The notes: generated by a model not told the origin, from the sequence alone. A stretch of DNA of 64,000 bases from Bdellovibrio sp. qaytius (GCA_004011035.1 CP025734.1:248001-312000), one strand, 5' to 3'; numbered from the stretch's first letter, positions 43,344-52,219 are shown. Translations and numbers: made by a program.

Positions 43344-45477
43344 AAGTATCCTTGGCTTTTAAAGCAACTTTTCTAGGGAGTGTGTCTTTTGTTGAGTCAG
43401 TAACGATGGTTAAAATTTGTTTTATCAGCGTATCTTGGCTTACAGGTTTTGTAATTAAACCGATACATCCTGATTCAATACTGCTTTGCTTTTCTTCGTA
43501 TGAAGCGTGGGCCGTAAGTGCGATAATAGGGTTTTTAAAACCTTCAATGCGTAAACGACGGGTGGCTTCTAAGCCATCCATTTGTGGAAGCTGAATATCC
43601 ATTAAAATTAAATCATAGTCTTCTTCACGCACTCGTCGAATAGCAGAGATCCCGTTATCAACGACATCTGGTATAGCGCCCACAGAACGTAAGAAAAATT
43701 GAAAGATATCTTGGTTATCCTCAGAGTCTTCCACAATCAAAATTCTTTTGCCGGCCAGCTGATTAAAGTTTTGTAATTGATTTGCATTTTTTTGTAGAGC
43801 AATACCTGTCACAATATTATCTGCCCAAGTCACATTTTCGACTTCACCGCACGGAATTTTTAATTCAAAAGTTGAACCGCGGCCAATGCGACTTTCAATT
43901 AAAGTGACATCTCCACCGAACTGTTGAGCCATGCGTTTAGAAACGACAAGCCCAAGGCCTATGCCGCCAAAGCGACGTGTGCTTGATACATCAGCTTGTG
44001 AAAAAGATTGAAAAAGATCAGCCTGATCGTGTTTTGATATGCCGATACCAGAATCTTTCACACTAACGACAATAAATTTATGATCACTGGGCAATGTCAG
44101 TAATTTGAAATTTAATTTTACGCCACCGACTTCGGTAAATTTAATCGCATTACCAATTAAATTAGTCATGACTTGTTTCACTCTAGATTCAGCAGCGATA
44201 ACGAATTCAGGCAACGGGCCTTCGCTAGTTATTTCAAACTTGATACCTTTGGTTTCAGCGCGATTATTCATGTTGATTAACACTTCTTCAAATAGCGATT
44301 TAACCGATATTTGCTGGGTATGAATCGTCATTTTTCCAAATTCTATATTTGAAATATCTAAAATGTTATCAATGATACTTGTTAAATGAGTGCTATTTTT
44401 TTGAATGTTTTCAATCAAGACATAACGATCATTTTGATTGTCAGTGCGGCTTAATATTTCTGAATAGCCAGTGATTGCATTTAAAGGGGTGCGAATTTCG
44501 TGACTCATGTTCGCTAAAAATGCAGATTTCATGCGATTAGATTCTTCTAACAATAATTTTTCTTTAGCTTCATGATTGATCGTGTTTTCAAACTGTTTAA
44601 AAAAACTAAGTAATAATCCAATAACTAAAGCTGTTGCAAGAGCCACGATATGCCCTAAGTAACGATCACTCATCGATAAAAAATCTGGCATGGCAGAAAC
44701 AGAAACTTTCCAACGTTTTCCGTAAAGGTCGATTTCTTGAATTCTTTGAAGCGAGTCCTGGCTGTCTCCTTGTTCAAAGCGCGTGTAGGCCAATGTTTCT
44801 GCTTTCGTAACTGGATCAACTAACGTTAAAGAAAAATTCACATGTTCTTTGTGTAGGTTTGGTTGGCCTAAGATATTTGTAAATAAATCATCAATCGCTA
44901 CTGGAATATAAATAAGCCCTTTGGCTTTTAATTTGCGTTCTTTAACAGTGCTTGGTGTTTGTAGTTGGCCATAGTAGGGAAGCGCCAAAGTCATAGAGAA
45001 TTTATTTAAATTATGTTTATCGGGGTCTGCAATAATTGGATAAGTTAACGTGTTTGTAGTTGCAAATAAGGCATCTAAAATATCAGCGCGTTGGCTTTTA
45101 GGTAATTTTTGAACGAGTTGTTTGAGTTGAGCTCGTGATGAAAAACTTAAGCCGATCAAGTTGTAGGTGTCTGACTGAGCTTGTAGACTTTCGGCAAAAC
45201 TTCGAAAGCGTCTTTGGTCGGGAATAGCTGATCCATTGGCTATAAAATGCGAGCGGGTATAGGCTAAAGAAAAGGCATAAGTATTTAAACTATTGGTTAA
45301 GGCTGAGGTTACAGATTCAGCCTCAAACTCTAGGCGGTGGTTTACATCTTTTTGAATTGATTTATGAACATGGGCCCAAGAGATAAAACCGATGATTGTA
45401 AGGCCGGCGATAATCGCGGTAAAAATCTCTTTATCAAAGAAGACAGAAAATGTGTTTTTAAGAAATGATTTCGCCAT
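43315..45477 (-). CDS. CHASE-domain hybrid histidine kinase
   Basis: A 720-residue kinase: membrane segment 18-36, periplasmic CHASE-like domain about 60-265 (RRFRSFAESLQAQSD-like start of the domain, then LIYIPVAIDDLF), second membrane segment 275-294, DHp His326 in NMSHEIRTPLNAITGY, ATPase (DSGIGIS, GGIGLGLVVS), receiver 578-700 with Asp627 in LILMDIQLPQMDG. CHASE domains sense small ligands such as cytokinins, peptides or aromatic compounds. Downstream Hpt completes a phosphorelay. No sigma-54 site seen upstream. Confidence 0.93.
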   Translation of the reverse strand: MAKSFLKNTFSVFFDKEIFTAIIAGLTIIGFISWAHVHKSIQKDVNHRLEFEAESVTSALTNSLNTYAFSLAYTRSHFIANGSAIPDQRRFRSFAESLQAQSDTYNLIGLSFSSRAQLKQLVQKLPKSQRADILDALFATTNTLTYPIIADPDKHNLNKFSMTLALPYYGQLQTPSTVKERKLKAKGLIYIPVAIDDLFTNILGQPNLHKEHVNFSLTLVDPVTKAETLAYTRFEQGDSQDSLQRIQEIDLYGKRWKVSVSAMPDFLSMSDRYLGHIVALATALVIGLLLSFFKQFENTINHEAKEKLLLEESNRMKSAFLANMSHEIRTPLNAITGYSEILSRTDNQNDRYVLIENIQKNSTHLTSIIDNILDISNIEFGKMTIHTQQISVKSLFEEVLINMNNRAETKGIKFEITSEGPLPEFVIAAESRVKQVMTNLIGNAIKFTEVGGVKLNFKLLTLPSDHKFIVVSVKDSGIGISKHDQADLFQSFSQADVSSTRRFGGIGLGLVVSKRMAQQFGGDVTLIESRIGRGSTFELKIPCGEVENVTWADNIVTGIALQKNANQLQNFNQLAGKRILIVEDSEDNQDIFQFFLRSVGAIPDVVDNGISAIRRVREEDYDLILMDIQLPQMDGLEATRRLRIEGFKNPIIALTAHASYEEKQSSIESGCIGLITKPVSQDTLIKQILTIVTDSTKDTLPRKVALKAKDTYDRNYASSH

Positions 45478-45551
45478 GCAACTGATTCGTTTTTACACAT
45501 GGCGATGCATCGATCAAAAAAATTATTTTAATACATTTTTGATGGGGCAAA

Positions 45552-45593
45552 AATCAACAAAGTGCCCATTTTAGAAACTAAAACGGGCACTTT
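45552..45593 (-). terminator. terminator of the 66-residue protein gene
   Basis: Long hairpin with arms 45559-45574 and 45578-45593 (AAAGTGCCC plus TTTTAG, one mismatch), followed on the minus strand by TTTGTTGATTTTT. Confidence 0.7.
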
Positions 45594-45616
45594 AAGACAT
45601 CTTTTGAATACAAAAA

Positions 45617-45817
45617 TTACAAGGACTGCTCTAGGCGTAACAGTCGATGTTCAATAATTCGTGTCATGGGAATGACATAATCATGTAACACCTTTTTTGA
45701 AAACTCTTTGATTCGCGCAGTTGGCGTTGAAATCGAACGTGAGCCTGTTGTTTTTCTATCAGCGCGAGTATCTGGTCGACCTTCATTGCGCTGTGCTTTT
45801 TTATGAGTTTTATTCAT
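45617..45817 (-). CDS. small basic protein, 66 residues
   Basis: A basic protein with an N-terminal Arg/Lys/Gly-rich, probably disordered half and a C-terminal amphipathic helix (VIPMTRIIEHRLLRLEQ). AGGGAGGA precedes the ATG at ideal spacing. Own sigma-54 promoter and terminator. No family recognised. It shares length, charge, promoter class and isolation with the 64-residue protein at 41.1 kb, though the sequences are not clearly related. Confidence 0.75.
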   Translation of the reverse strand: MNKTHKKAQRNEGRPDTRADRKTTGSRSISTPTARIKEFSKKVLHDYVIPMTRIIEHRLLRLEQSL

Positions 45818-45848
45818 AATTCCTCCCTGTTTAAAAAAATATTAACAA

Positions 45849-45865
45849 TGCAATTTAAAAGCCGT
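45849..45865 (-). promoter_or_regulatory. sigma-54 promoter for the 66-residue protein
   Basis: ACGGCTTTTAAATTGCA on the minus strand; GG/GC twelve bases apart, TTGCA at -12. Start predicted near 45838. Confidence 0.65.
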
Positions 45866-45871
45866 TCATTG

Positions 45872-45888
45872 TTGGAAAGAATTTTGCT
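45872..45888 (+). promoter_or_regulatory. sigma-54 promoter for the hemerythrin-like gene
   Basis: TTGGAAAGAATTTTGCT; GG/GC twelve bases apart, TTTTGCT at -12. Start predicted near 45899, only five bases before the ATG, and divergent from the neighbouring promoter six bases away. Confidence 0.65.
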
Positions 45889-45903
45889 TATTCAAATAGT
45901 ATT

Positions 45904-46509
45904 ATGGTTAATAAACCTATTTATGGACGAGATTTTGACCGCGACAAAAATTTAACATATCGGCCACAAGATGAATCTGCCGATGTTGGATATGTTTCGC
46001 CATTTTCTGAATTCAATGATTCAGAAAATATCGTTAATGTTATCATCAAGCAGCATCAAGAACTGCGAGAGTTCGTTCATGTTATAAAAAGTCTAAATTC
46101 AACATCAGTAGAACGCCAACGCGCCCTTTTAGATATGGTTAATCTTTGGACGGCCTATTCATGGGCCGAAGAAAATACACTTTACGGAGAAGTGGCTTTT
46201 TCGGCAGAAATAAAACCCTATTTAGATGAAGCGACAGAAGAGCAAGCTATCGCTCAGATTTTAATTGAAGAACTTGAAGAGTTAAATTTTCGCTTGAATT
46301 GGGATTCAGTCATTCAAAACAAAGCCAAAGCGTTGGCCGAAGTGGTCGATGAACATATTAAAAATGATGAAGCCACTTATTTAAAACTTATTCTAGAGTT
46401 ACTGCCTCAAGAAGATCTGCAGTTGCTCGGGCGCGAGTTCACACGCCAATTTGAAGCAACCGCAGCTCATAATAAAGCCTCACTTAAACCCTCGCGGGTT
46501 TTAAGTTAA
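45904..46509 (+). CDS. hemerythrin-like (HHE) protein with altered ligands
   Basis: A 201-residue helical protein with the layout of an HHE domain: IIKQHQELREFV (helix 1 His), SWAEENTLYG (helix 2, where the usual His is replaced by Tyr), EELEEL (helix 3, usual Glu-His changed), and DEHIKNDEATYL (helix 4 His/Glu kept). So the di-iron site looks incomplete, and oxygen binding is doubtful. No ribosome-binding site precedes the ATG, in line with the near-leaderless transcript predicted from its sigma-54 promoter. Part of a stress cluster. Confidence 0.72.
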   Translation: MVNKPIYGRDFDRDKNLTYRPQDESADVGYVSPFSEFNDSENIVNVIIKQHQELREFVHVIKSLNSTSVERQRALLDMVNLWTAYSWAEENTLYGEVAFSAEIKPYLDEATEEQAIAQILIEELEELNFRLNWDSVIQNKAKALAEVVDEHIKNDEATYLKLILELLPQEDLQLLGREFTRQFEATAAHNKASLKPSRVLS

Positions 46510-46784
46510 TAATGATGTTGCGAAGCTTTAGTTTGTAAATGGCGTGGGGCTACGTTAGCGCTAATTTTTTCTAAAATTCTTTTAAAAAATAAGCCCACTT
46601 TTTTTAAAAAAGGATCGTTTTCATACCAACCATATTCAACATTATATTCTGGTACAACTCCGCCTTCGTCTTCCCACTTTTCCATTTGCAATTCAGTCGG
46701 CGCATGTGTTTTACGTTGTAAAAATTTATCAAAAGCCGAATCGGGATTGTCCGGTTTAAAATATTTTTCATTGTTGTTATCCAT
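46506..46784 (-). CDS. small acidic protein, unknown function
   Basis: A 92-residue protein with an acidic Asn/Asp-rich N-terminus, the aromatic segment YNVEYGWYENDPF, and a basic amphipathic C-terminus (KKVGLFFKRILEKI) that may touch the membrane. AAAGGAGG precedes the ATG. Own sigma-54 promoter. No family recognised. Overlaps the convergent hemerythrin-like gene by four bases. Confidence 0.72.
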   Translation of the reverse strand: MDNNNEKYFKPDNPDSAFDKFLQRKTHAPTELQMEKWEDEGGVVPEYNVEYGWYENDPFLKKVGLFFKRILEKISANVAPRHLQTKASQHHY

Positions 46785-46825
46785 ATAGCCTCCTTTGTTT
46801 TTTTAGCATCAACTAAGACTAGAAT

Positions 46826-46842
46826 TGCAACCTTAAGGCCCG
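46826..46842 (-). promoter_or_regulatory. sigma-54 promoter for the 92-residue protein
   Basis: CGGGCCTTAAGGTTGCA on the minus strand; GG/GC twelve bases apart, GGC at -24 and TTGCA at -12. Start predicted near 46815. Confidence 0.6.
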
Positions 46843-46874
46843 CGTTGTTTTGAGGTGCATTGCCCCTGACAATC

Positions 46875-46891
46875 GTGGTTATCAATTTGCA
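46875..46891 (+). promoter_or_regulatory. sigma-54 promoter for the BON/ferritin-like operon
   Basis: GTGGTTATCAATTTGCA; GG/GC twelve bases apart, TTTGCA at -12. Start predicted near 46902, 19 bases before the ATG. Confidence 0.65.
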
Positions 46892-46920
46892 GTTATTTAA
46901 GACTTCAGGACGGAGATTTT

Positions 46921-47238
46921 ATGATGATGAAATATTTAATTCTGAGTTTGTTTATCACACCAGTTTTACCTGCGTTTGCAGCTATCGACGGCCACGATGG
47001 TATTCCGTATCAAGGGGTTGAAGATTTGCAAACCACAGTGCGTGTGCATGATCGTTTAAAAGCTAGTGTTCGTAATTACAGTAGCGATAATTATACGATC
47101 TATACTCAAACTGGGCGTGTAACTATTAAAGGTCGGGTCAAGTCAATAGCCGAAGAAAACGATATTATTAAAACAGCTAATAAAGTATCTGGAGTAAAAC
47201 AAGTTATTAATAATTTAATCGTTGATCCAAATTTATAA
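46921..47238 (+). CDS. periplasmic BON-domain protein
   Basis: A 105-residue exported protein (signal peptide to about residue 20) made of one BON domain: TTVRVHDRLKASV, then YTQTGRVTIKGRV, then ANKVSGVKQVINNLIV. BON domains bind phospholipid surfaces; OsmY-like proteins protect the envelope in osmotic stress. GGAG precedes the ATG. Eleven bases separate it from the ferritin-like gene, so both are one operon under the sigma-54 site. Confidence 0.9.
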   Translation: MMMKYLILSLFITPVLPAFAAIDGHDGIPYQGVEDLQTTVRVHDRLKASVRNYSSDNYTIYTQTGRVTIKGRVKSIAEENDIIKTANKVSGVKQVINNLIVDPNL

Positions 47239-47249
47239 GGAGTAAACTT

Positions 47250-47813
47250 ATGGAAAAAAATCATAATGGTTCGCATTCATTATTCAATATAGAAGAAATT
47301 CGTCGTCATGCTTTAAAGTCTATGAGACAAGGTGCTGTGACAGGTGATTATCCACTTGATATTGAAAAAGCCTGTCAGATTTTAAACGAAGCTTTAGCTT
47401 CTGAGATTCTGTGTGTGCTTCGATACCGCCATCATGCCATTGTTGCGAAAGGTATTAACTTTCCGCAAGTAGCTGCTGAATTTAAAGAACATGCCGCTAG
47501 TGAAGATAAGCACGTATGGGCTATAGCAGAGCGTATTGATCAACTTGGTGGTGATCCAGATATGAATCCAGCAACAATTGCTGCGCGCTCGGCCACTGAA
47601 TATGGATCATCAGGTGATTTAATAGAAATGATTCGTGAAGATTTAGTGGCAGAACGTATTGTTATCGAAGTTTATCGCCAAATGATTGATTGGTTTGGGC
47701 ACAATGATCCAACCACAAGACGGTTATTAGAAAAAATATTAGCCGACGAAGAAGAGCATGCAAACGATTTAGCAGATCTTTTAGTAACGGCCAGCCGTAA
47801 AAATTTAAATTAA
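47250..47813 (+). CDS. ferritin-like (bacterioferritin/Dps-type) protein
   Basis: A 187-residue four-helix ferritin-like protein. Di-iron ligand motifs are visible: NEALASEILCVLRYRHH (Glu, helix A), EFKEHAASEDKHVW (E-x6-H type, helix B), ERIVIEVYRQM (Glu, helix C) and ADEEEHANDLADL (E-x-x-H, helix D). It is longer at the N-terminus than bacterioferritin. Role: iron storage or peroxide detoxification. AAGGAG precedes the ATG; co-transcribed with the BON gene. Confidence 0.88.
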   Translation: MEKNHNGSHSLFNIEEIRRHALKSMRQGAVTGDYPLDIEKACQILNEALASEILCVLRYRHHAIVAKGINFPQVAAEFKEHAASEDKHVWAIAERIDQLGGDPDMNPATIAARSATEYGSSGDLIEMIREDLVAERIVIEVYRQMIDWFGHNDPTTRRLLEKILADEEEHANDLADLLVTASRKNLN

Positions 47814-48442
47814 TTTTTTTCTTTAGTTAGAGTTGGGTGTTTTTCTTGAACTAAATATTTTAGCCCAATTAAAAGCCCATAGTGACTGCCATCTTCGTTG
47901 CGTTTTTCAGTCACTGATAAGCCATATCTAGCATCTGCAAACACCGAATAGCGGTCGCGCTGCCATAATTCACCTTGTATAGAAATATCAAACCCATAAT
48001 CAACAGTATCACGAGCTGAGGTATCTATGTTTTGCCCTGTCGCAAAATCTGTGTGCATAACTTGCGGCTGATTCATAGGGTAAGACGACGATAAAGCTAA
48101 AGATGTCGAAAACAGGGGGCTTAGCCAATAACGATAACCCATCGTAATATGCATGAGTTCAGTTTTTTCAGCGATGGTTTTTGAATTCTCTTCGCGAAAA
48201 TAAACTTTTTGCATGTGAAAGAGAGCAATTTCAAGAGCACCGCTGTCGTTGATATCGCCATTAACAATAAAGCCAAAGTCTCCAAAAAAAGGGGCTTTAG
48301 TTTGTGTCGAAGAGCCGTGGTAATCTGTACGTGAAACAAACGGGCCTATAGATGCATTTACGTTACCTTCTTTAGGCACGTAAGCGATACTTCGCAGGCA
48401 GAACATAAAAAACAGCAAAAATAAAACTTTTACGTTTGTCAT
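47810..48442 (-). CDS. outer-membrane beta-barrel-like protein, unknown function
   Basis: A 210-residue exported protein: signal peptide ending near residue 20, then alternating strands typical of a small eight-stranded barrel (GDFGFIVNGD, ALEIALFHMQ, MGYRYWLSP, YGFDISIQGELW, ADARYGLSV, YGLLIGLKYLVQ). The C-terminus is basic rather than Phe-ended, so barrel assignment is not certain. Ends four bases inside the ferritin-like gene's stop region, and diverges from the next gene. Confidence 0.65.
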   Translation of the reverse strand: MTNVKVLFLLFFMFCLRSIAYVPKEGNVNASIGPFVSRTDYHGSSTQTKAPFFGDFGFIVNGDINDSGALEIALFHMQKVYFREENSKTIAEKTELMHITMGYRYWLSPLFSTSLALSSSYPMNQPQVMHTDFATGQNIDTSARDTVDYGFDISIQGELWQRDRYSVFADARYGLSVTEKRNEDGSHYGLLIGLKYLVQEKHPTLTKEKN

Positions 48443-48460
48443 AAGGCAAGATTACGGTTG

Positions 48461-49432
48461 ATGATATTGAAAGTACAATCAAAAAATATGGGGATTTTTT
48501 TGCGGAAGTTATTTTGCCTTTTTATTTGTTTTATTTTGAGTGTTCCAGTCCTAGCTGCGAAAGAGCTAGTCGGCCCGCCGAGTGAAACTGATTGGGAAGG
48601 AGTTTTTATTCAAAGTAATAAAGATATTTCGCAATGGTTTGATGGCTTCACCGAGGGCATTGATTTGTTTTTAGTGGGTAAACGCGTATCAAAGCAAAAA
48701 AATAAATCCAGTTTTCGTATTGATAATACAACAACCGTAACAGAAGAAGAAAATTTTAAAAATATCTCCAGTATTGCGATCAGGCCGCGTTTACAAAATC
48801 TTGAACAATTCATGCAATTAAAATTTGAATCTTACGATGAAAAAGAAGACGGCCGTGGTGTTGAGAATCGTTATTTGCGTAAAACACAGCGTAAAAAAAA
48901 TTACGGGGCCACAGTCGGATTCTTTCAAAAGCTTGGAAAAGTTCGCACCACATTTCAACCCCGTATTACTTTACAAGATCCTTTAAAGGTTGCTCACTCA
49001 TTAGCTTTTGATAGCGTAGCTGAAATCAAAAAATTTAAAATGAATCCTCGATTTGAGCTTTTTGCAGATCCAGACAAGGGTACAGGAACCTTTCAGGCTG
49101 TGAATTTTAACTATGAATTTAACCCTGTGTATTCGATCACTCTAATTAATGAAGCAGAATATCAAGAAAAAGTTCATTTGATGTCGGTAACGAATGGTTT
49201 TGCCGTAGGCCAAGAGTATTCAGAAAAAACGGGATTTACTTACAGCTGGATTTTTAATTCGACGAATCGCGAAAAATATCATTTAGAAGGCCATAGTGTA
49301 TCGGTCACATGGCACCAAAATATTTATCGTAATATTTTAGACACGCAATTAACCCCGCACATTGATTTTTTAAAAGCTAAAAAATTTAAAGGTATTACAG
49401 GGGTCGTTTTTAATATAAGTCTTAATTTCTAA
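48461..49432 (+). CDS. probable outer-membrane barrel protein, unknown function
   Basis: About 323 residues: N-terminal hydrophobic signal (FCLFICFILSVPVLA), a short acidic helix, then repeated amphipathic strands and a terminal VVFNISLNF with C-terminal Phe, the mark of barrel assembly. The start is uncertain: ATG 48461 or ATG 48488 (MGIFLRKLFCLF), neither with a clear ribosome-binding site. It is only 18 bases from the divergent barrel-like gene, so their promoters must overlap the coding regions. Confidence 0.68.
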   Translation: MILKVQSKNMGIFLRKLFCLFICFILSVPVLAAKELVGPPSETDWEGVFIQSNKDISQWFDGFTEGIDLFLVGKRVSKQKNKSSFRIDNTTTVTEEENFKNISSIAIRPRLQNLEQFMQLKFESYDEKEDGRGVENRYLRKTQRKKNYGATVGFFQKLGKVRTTFQPRITLQDPLKVAHSLAFDSVAEIKKFKMNPRFELFADPDKGTGTFQAVNFNYEFNPVYSITLINEAEYQEKVHLMSVTNGFAVGQEYSEKTGFTYSWIFNSTNREKYHLEGHSVSVTWHQNIYRNILDTQLTPHIDFLKAKKFKGITGVVFNISLNF

Positions 49433-50442
49433 TAACGAACTAGCGCTGAGGCCCAAGTAAAACCAGCACCAAAAGCCACCATCGAAATGATCATGCCAGG
49501 TTTAATTTTGCCCTCTTGAAAAGCATCATACATTCCTAATGGAATCGTCGCGGCTGTCGTATTACCAAATTTATTGATCGTGGTATGAGCTTTTTCGACT
49601 GGAATTTTCATATCTTCGCAGATTTTTTGATTAATGCGTGTGTTCGCTTGGTGAAAGAAATGCATATCCACGTCGTCTAATTTTAAACCCGTCGCTGTTA
49701 GAGCTTCGTTTAAAACTTCAGGCATTTTAGTTACAGCATGAGTGAAAACTAATCGGCCATTCATTTGCGGATAGATTTTTCCGCTATCAATCATTTCATG
49801 TGTAATACGAACGGGCCCGAAAGCGCTGCCAGGCACCGGCATCCATAATTCTGAAGCCGAAGAACCATCGGCATGTAAATGAGTGGTTAATACGTGCGGG
49901 TCTTTTGTTTCATCTTTAACATCAGTCGCTTGTAAAATAACTGCGCCAGCTCCATCAGCAAAAATAATTGAAACACCTTTGCCATTCGGAGTTTTATCAA
50001 GGCCTTTAGATTGAACTTCAGCTCCGATAACTAAAGCACATTTATAAACACCACTAGTAATATACAAGTTAGCTAATGAAACACCGTAAATAAATCCAGA
50101 ACAAGCTTGGCGAATATCAAAATAAGGAATTCCAGGTAAGCCAAGTTTTGCCTGAACAAAGGCCGCACAACCTGGAATATCTGTATCAGGGCTTGAAGTT
50201 GCGACAACGATCAGATCAATATCTTTCACATCGATTTTAGCATTTTGAATGGCAATTTTTGCGGCCTCTACAGCAAGATCTGAAGTTGATTGGTCATCAG
50301 TGACCCAGCGACGTTCAACGATACCAGTGCGTTGCTGAATCCATTCATCAGTTGTATCCAGCATCTTTTCAAGATCTGTATTTTTAATAACTCGCGATGG
50401 AACATATCCACCGAAACCTGTGATTTTTGCCGCTTTTTTCAT
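49429..50442 (-). CDS. fabH: 3-oxoacyl-ACP synthase III
   Basis: A 337-residue condensing enzyme that starts fatty-acid synthesis by joining acetyl-CoA (or a branched starter) with malonyl-ACP. The catalytic triad is in place: Cys in RQACSGFIYG, His in HFFHQANTRI and Asn in NKFGNTTAATIP. Not next to other fab genes, so it may be a second, specialised copy, for example for unusual starters. ATG 50442 lacks a clear ribosome-binding site. Transcribed after the AlkZ-like gene. Confidence 0.93.
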   Translation of the reverse strand: MKKAAKITGFGGYVPSRVIKNTDLEKMLDTTDEWIQQRTGIVERRWVTDDQSTSDLAVEAAKIAIQNAKIDVKDIDLIVVATSSPDTDIPGCAAFVQAKLGLPGIPYFDIRQACSGFIYGVSLANLYITSGVYKCALVIGAEVQSKGLDKTPNGKGVSIIFADGAGAVILQATDVKDETKDPHVLTTHLHADGSSASELWMPVPGSAFGPVRITHEMIDSGKIYPQMNGRLVFTHAVTKMPEVLNEALTATGLKLDDVDMHFFHQANTRINQKICEDMKIPVEKAHTTINKFGNTTAATIPLGMYDAFQEGKIKPGMIISMVAFGAGFTWASALVRY

Positions 50443-50463
50443 ACACTAATTTAACGACGATAG

Positions 50464-51606
50464 TTAAACTTTGGCTAGCTGAAATTTTTCAAATCTATTC
50501 AGCTGTTCTTCGATGCGTTGTTTAGTAGAAACACTCTTGTGTTTTGCAAGCCAAGTCCACTGCTGAATGCGAAGCTCGCGCTTGTCGCGATCTGTCTTTA
50601 AATCGATGACGGCTTTTATTTGGTTATCAACAAGAATTGGTAAAGCAAAATAACCAAAAATACGCTTATCTTTAGGTAAATAAGCTTCAAAGCGATGAGC
50701 ATAATCAAAGAAAAATTCTAAGCGTTTACGCTGAATAGTTAAGGGATCAAACGGTGATAAAATATGAACTAGCGCAGAGGGTTTCATTTTTGTTTCAAAG
50801 ACTTCGGGCTCAATGTAAAAAATTTGTTTTTCTTTGTCTTTGATCGCCACTTCAATAAGTTGGCCTTTTTTGACTCTGCCTTCTAATAATTTTTTAATTT
50901 CATTTTTGCGCGCTGCTTTTTCTAAATGGCAAATGCCATTTACATCAACTAACGCCTGAGATCTTAAGGTGCGATCGATCATGTAATTATTTACTTCAAG
51001 TGGAGTGGCTGCTTTTGGTTTTTTATCCCAGTTAAAATGGCGCGCTGAAAGCTCATATTTTTTTAACATACCCAGTCGTTCACTAATCGCAAGATCGCCA
51101 TTATGAAATCCTAATTGTAATGCTCTTTTTGAAGGTTTTTTGCTGGCCCAGTCGTGATCTTTTTCAACGAGCACATCGTCTTCGATATCACGAATAGTAA
51201 GGGCTCCGTCGCGCTTAATAGTGCTGATGACCTTTTTGAGTTCTTCAGGTGTTACTTTTGAAAACCATGGACCAGGGTTTACTTTGCGCGCTTTCATATC
51301 ATTCATAAAAAAGCCGTAATCACTTGTCGGCACATAGGCCAAGGCATGCGTCCAGTATTCAAAAATACTTTTATCTATCGTTTGTGCACGATGTAGATCT
51401 GATAATTTGTAACCCGGAATACGATTATACAAAATATGATGGTGACAGCGTTCAATGACGTTAATTGTGTCGATTTGAACATAGCCTAGATGGGTGATCG
51501 CATTCAAAACAGCCTCGGGCCCTTTGCCAAAGGGATTTGCAACGTTAAGACGTTGAGCATCGAGCAGAAATTCTTGGGCTTTGGCTTTAGAAATAATTTG
51601 AATCAT
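50464..51606 (-). CDS. winged-helix DNA glycosylase, YcaQ/AlkZ family
   Basis: A 380-residue protein of the HTH_42 (YcaQ) family, which excises crosslinked or alkylated bases. Family signatures: GYVQIDTINVIERCHHHILYNR with the catalytic Q-x-D type motif, a YWTHALAYVP segment, LSPFDPLTIQRKR and a FFDYAHRFEAYLPKDKR end segment. It would act in repair of alkylation damage. 21 bases ahead of fabH on the same strand; divergent from the next gene by 26 bases. Confidence 0.9.
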   Translation of the reverse strand: MIQIISKAKAQEFLLDAQRLNVANPFGKGPEAVLNAITHLGYVQIDTINVIERCHHHILYNRIPGYKLSDLHRAQTIDKSIFEYWTHALAYVPTSDYGFFMNDMKARKVNPGPWFSKVTPEELKKVISTIKRDGALTIRDIEDDVLVEKDHDWASKKPSKRALQLGFHNGDLAISERLGMLKKYELSARHFNWDKKPKAATPLEVNNYMIDRTLRSQALVDVNGICHLEKAARKNEIKKLLEGRVKKGQLIEVAIKDKEKQIFYIEPEVFETKMKPSALVHILSPFDPLTIQRKRLEFFFDYAHRFEAYLPKDKRIFGYFALPILVDNQIKAVIDLKTDRDKRELRIQQWTWLAKHKSVSTKQRIEEQLNRFEKFQLAKV

Positions 51607-51632
51607 GGCTTGTTTCTTTCTAAGATCAACCT

Positions 51633-52205
51633 ATGAATTTAGCAATGTATTTAATGTTATCTGTGTTTCCGTACACATTACCAGTAGGATTTTATTCTTA
51701 CAAAGGCCATCTGGTTACTGAAAATTTGCGTATTGCCGAAGTCGTCGATCACACGGTTCCTGCTGGAACTGAGCGTATCAAAGAATTACGTAAAGATAAG
51801 TTTAACTGCATTCGTCAAAGCCAGCTTAAAACAATTTGCTCTAAAAACACGGGGCCCATTGAAACTCCAGAAGAATTCAAGCCAGCTGTTGCTAAAAAAT
51901 TAGAAAATTTCACTTTTGATTTTTATGCTCCAGAAAGCGACCCACAAAGTTATCAAGATGTTTCGCAAACGCATACGTATAACGTTTTTGCGCCGGTTCG
52001 TCTGGGTGATGCAAAACTTTCTTGGTATCAATTTGTTCATTATTACGAATCTGGCAAACAAGCTTTAGCTTTTCCAGTTAGTGAAGACCAACCTATTGGT
52101 AATTTAATTTGGGCTGATGGTGAACTTGGTTTAACTTTAGTGGTTAGCCAAAAAGTCGGCGTTCAAACTTATGGTTATATTTTAAAAGCTTATTACAGCA
52201 ATTAA
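51633..52205 (+). CDS. conserved-looking protein of unknown function
   Basis: A 190-residue protein with a hydrophobic N-terminus ([17 protein letters not shown]) that could be a signal or anchor. It has two Cys (FNCIRQ, TICSK) and a C-terminal half with aromatic-rich strands ([28 protein letters not shown]). No family recognised. Fifteen bases before the SEC-C gene, probably co-transcribed. Confidence 0.65.
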   Translation: MNLAMYLMLSVFPYTLPVGFYSYKGHLVTENLRIAEVVDHTVPAGTERIKELRKDKFNCIRQSQLKTICSKNTGPIETPEEFKPAVAKKLENFTFDFYAPESDPQSYQDVSQTHTYNVFAPVRLGDAKLSWYQFVHYYESGKQALAFPVSEDQPIGNLIWADGELGLTLVVSQKVGVQTYGYILKAYYSN

Positions 52206-52219
52206 CGAAAGAGAATTTT

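Noticed and set aside
46482-46506. Hairpin at the end of the hemerythrin-like gene as terminator
   Set aside because: Stem has a bulge and no T run follows in either direction.
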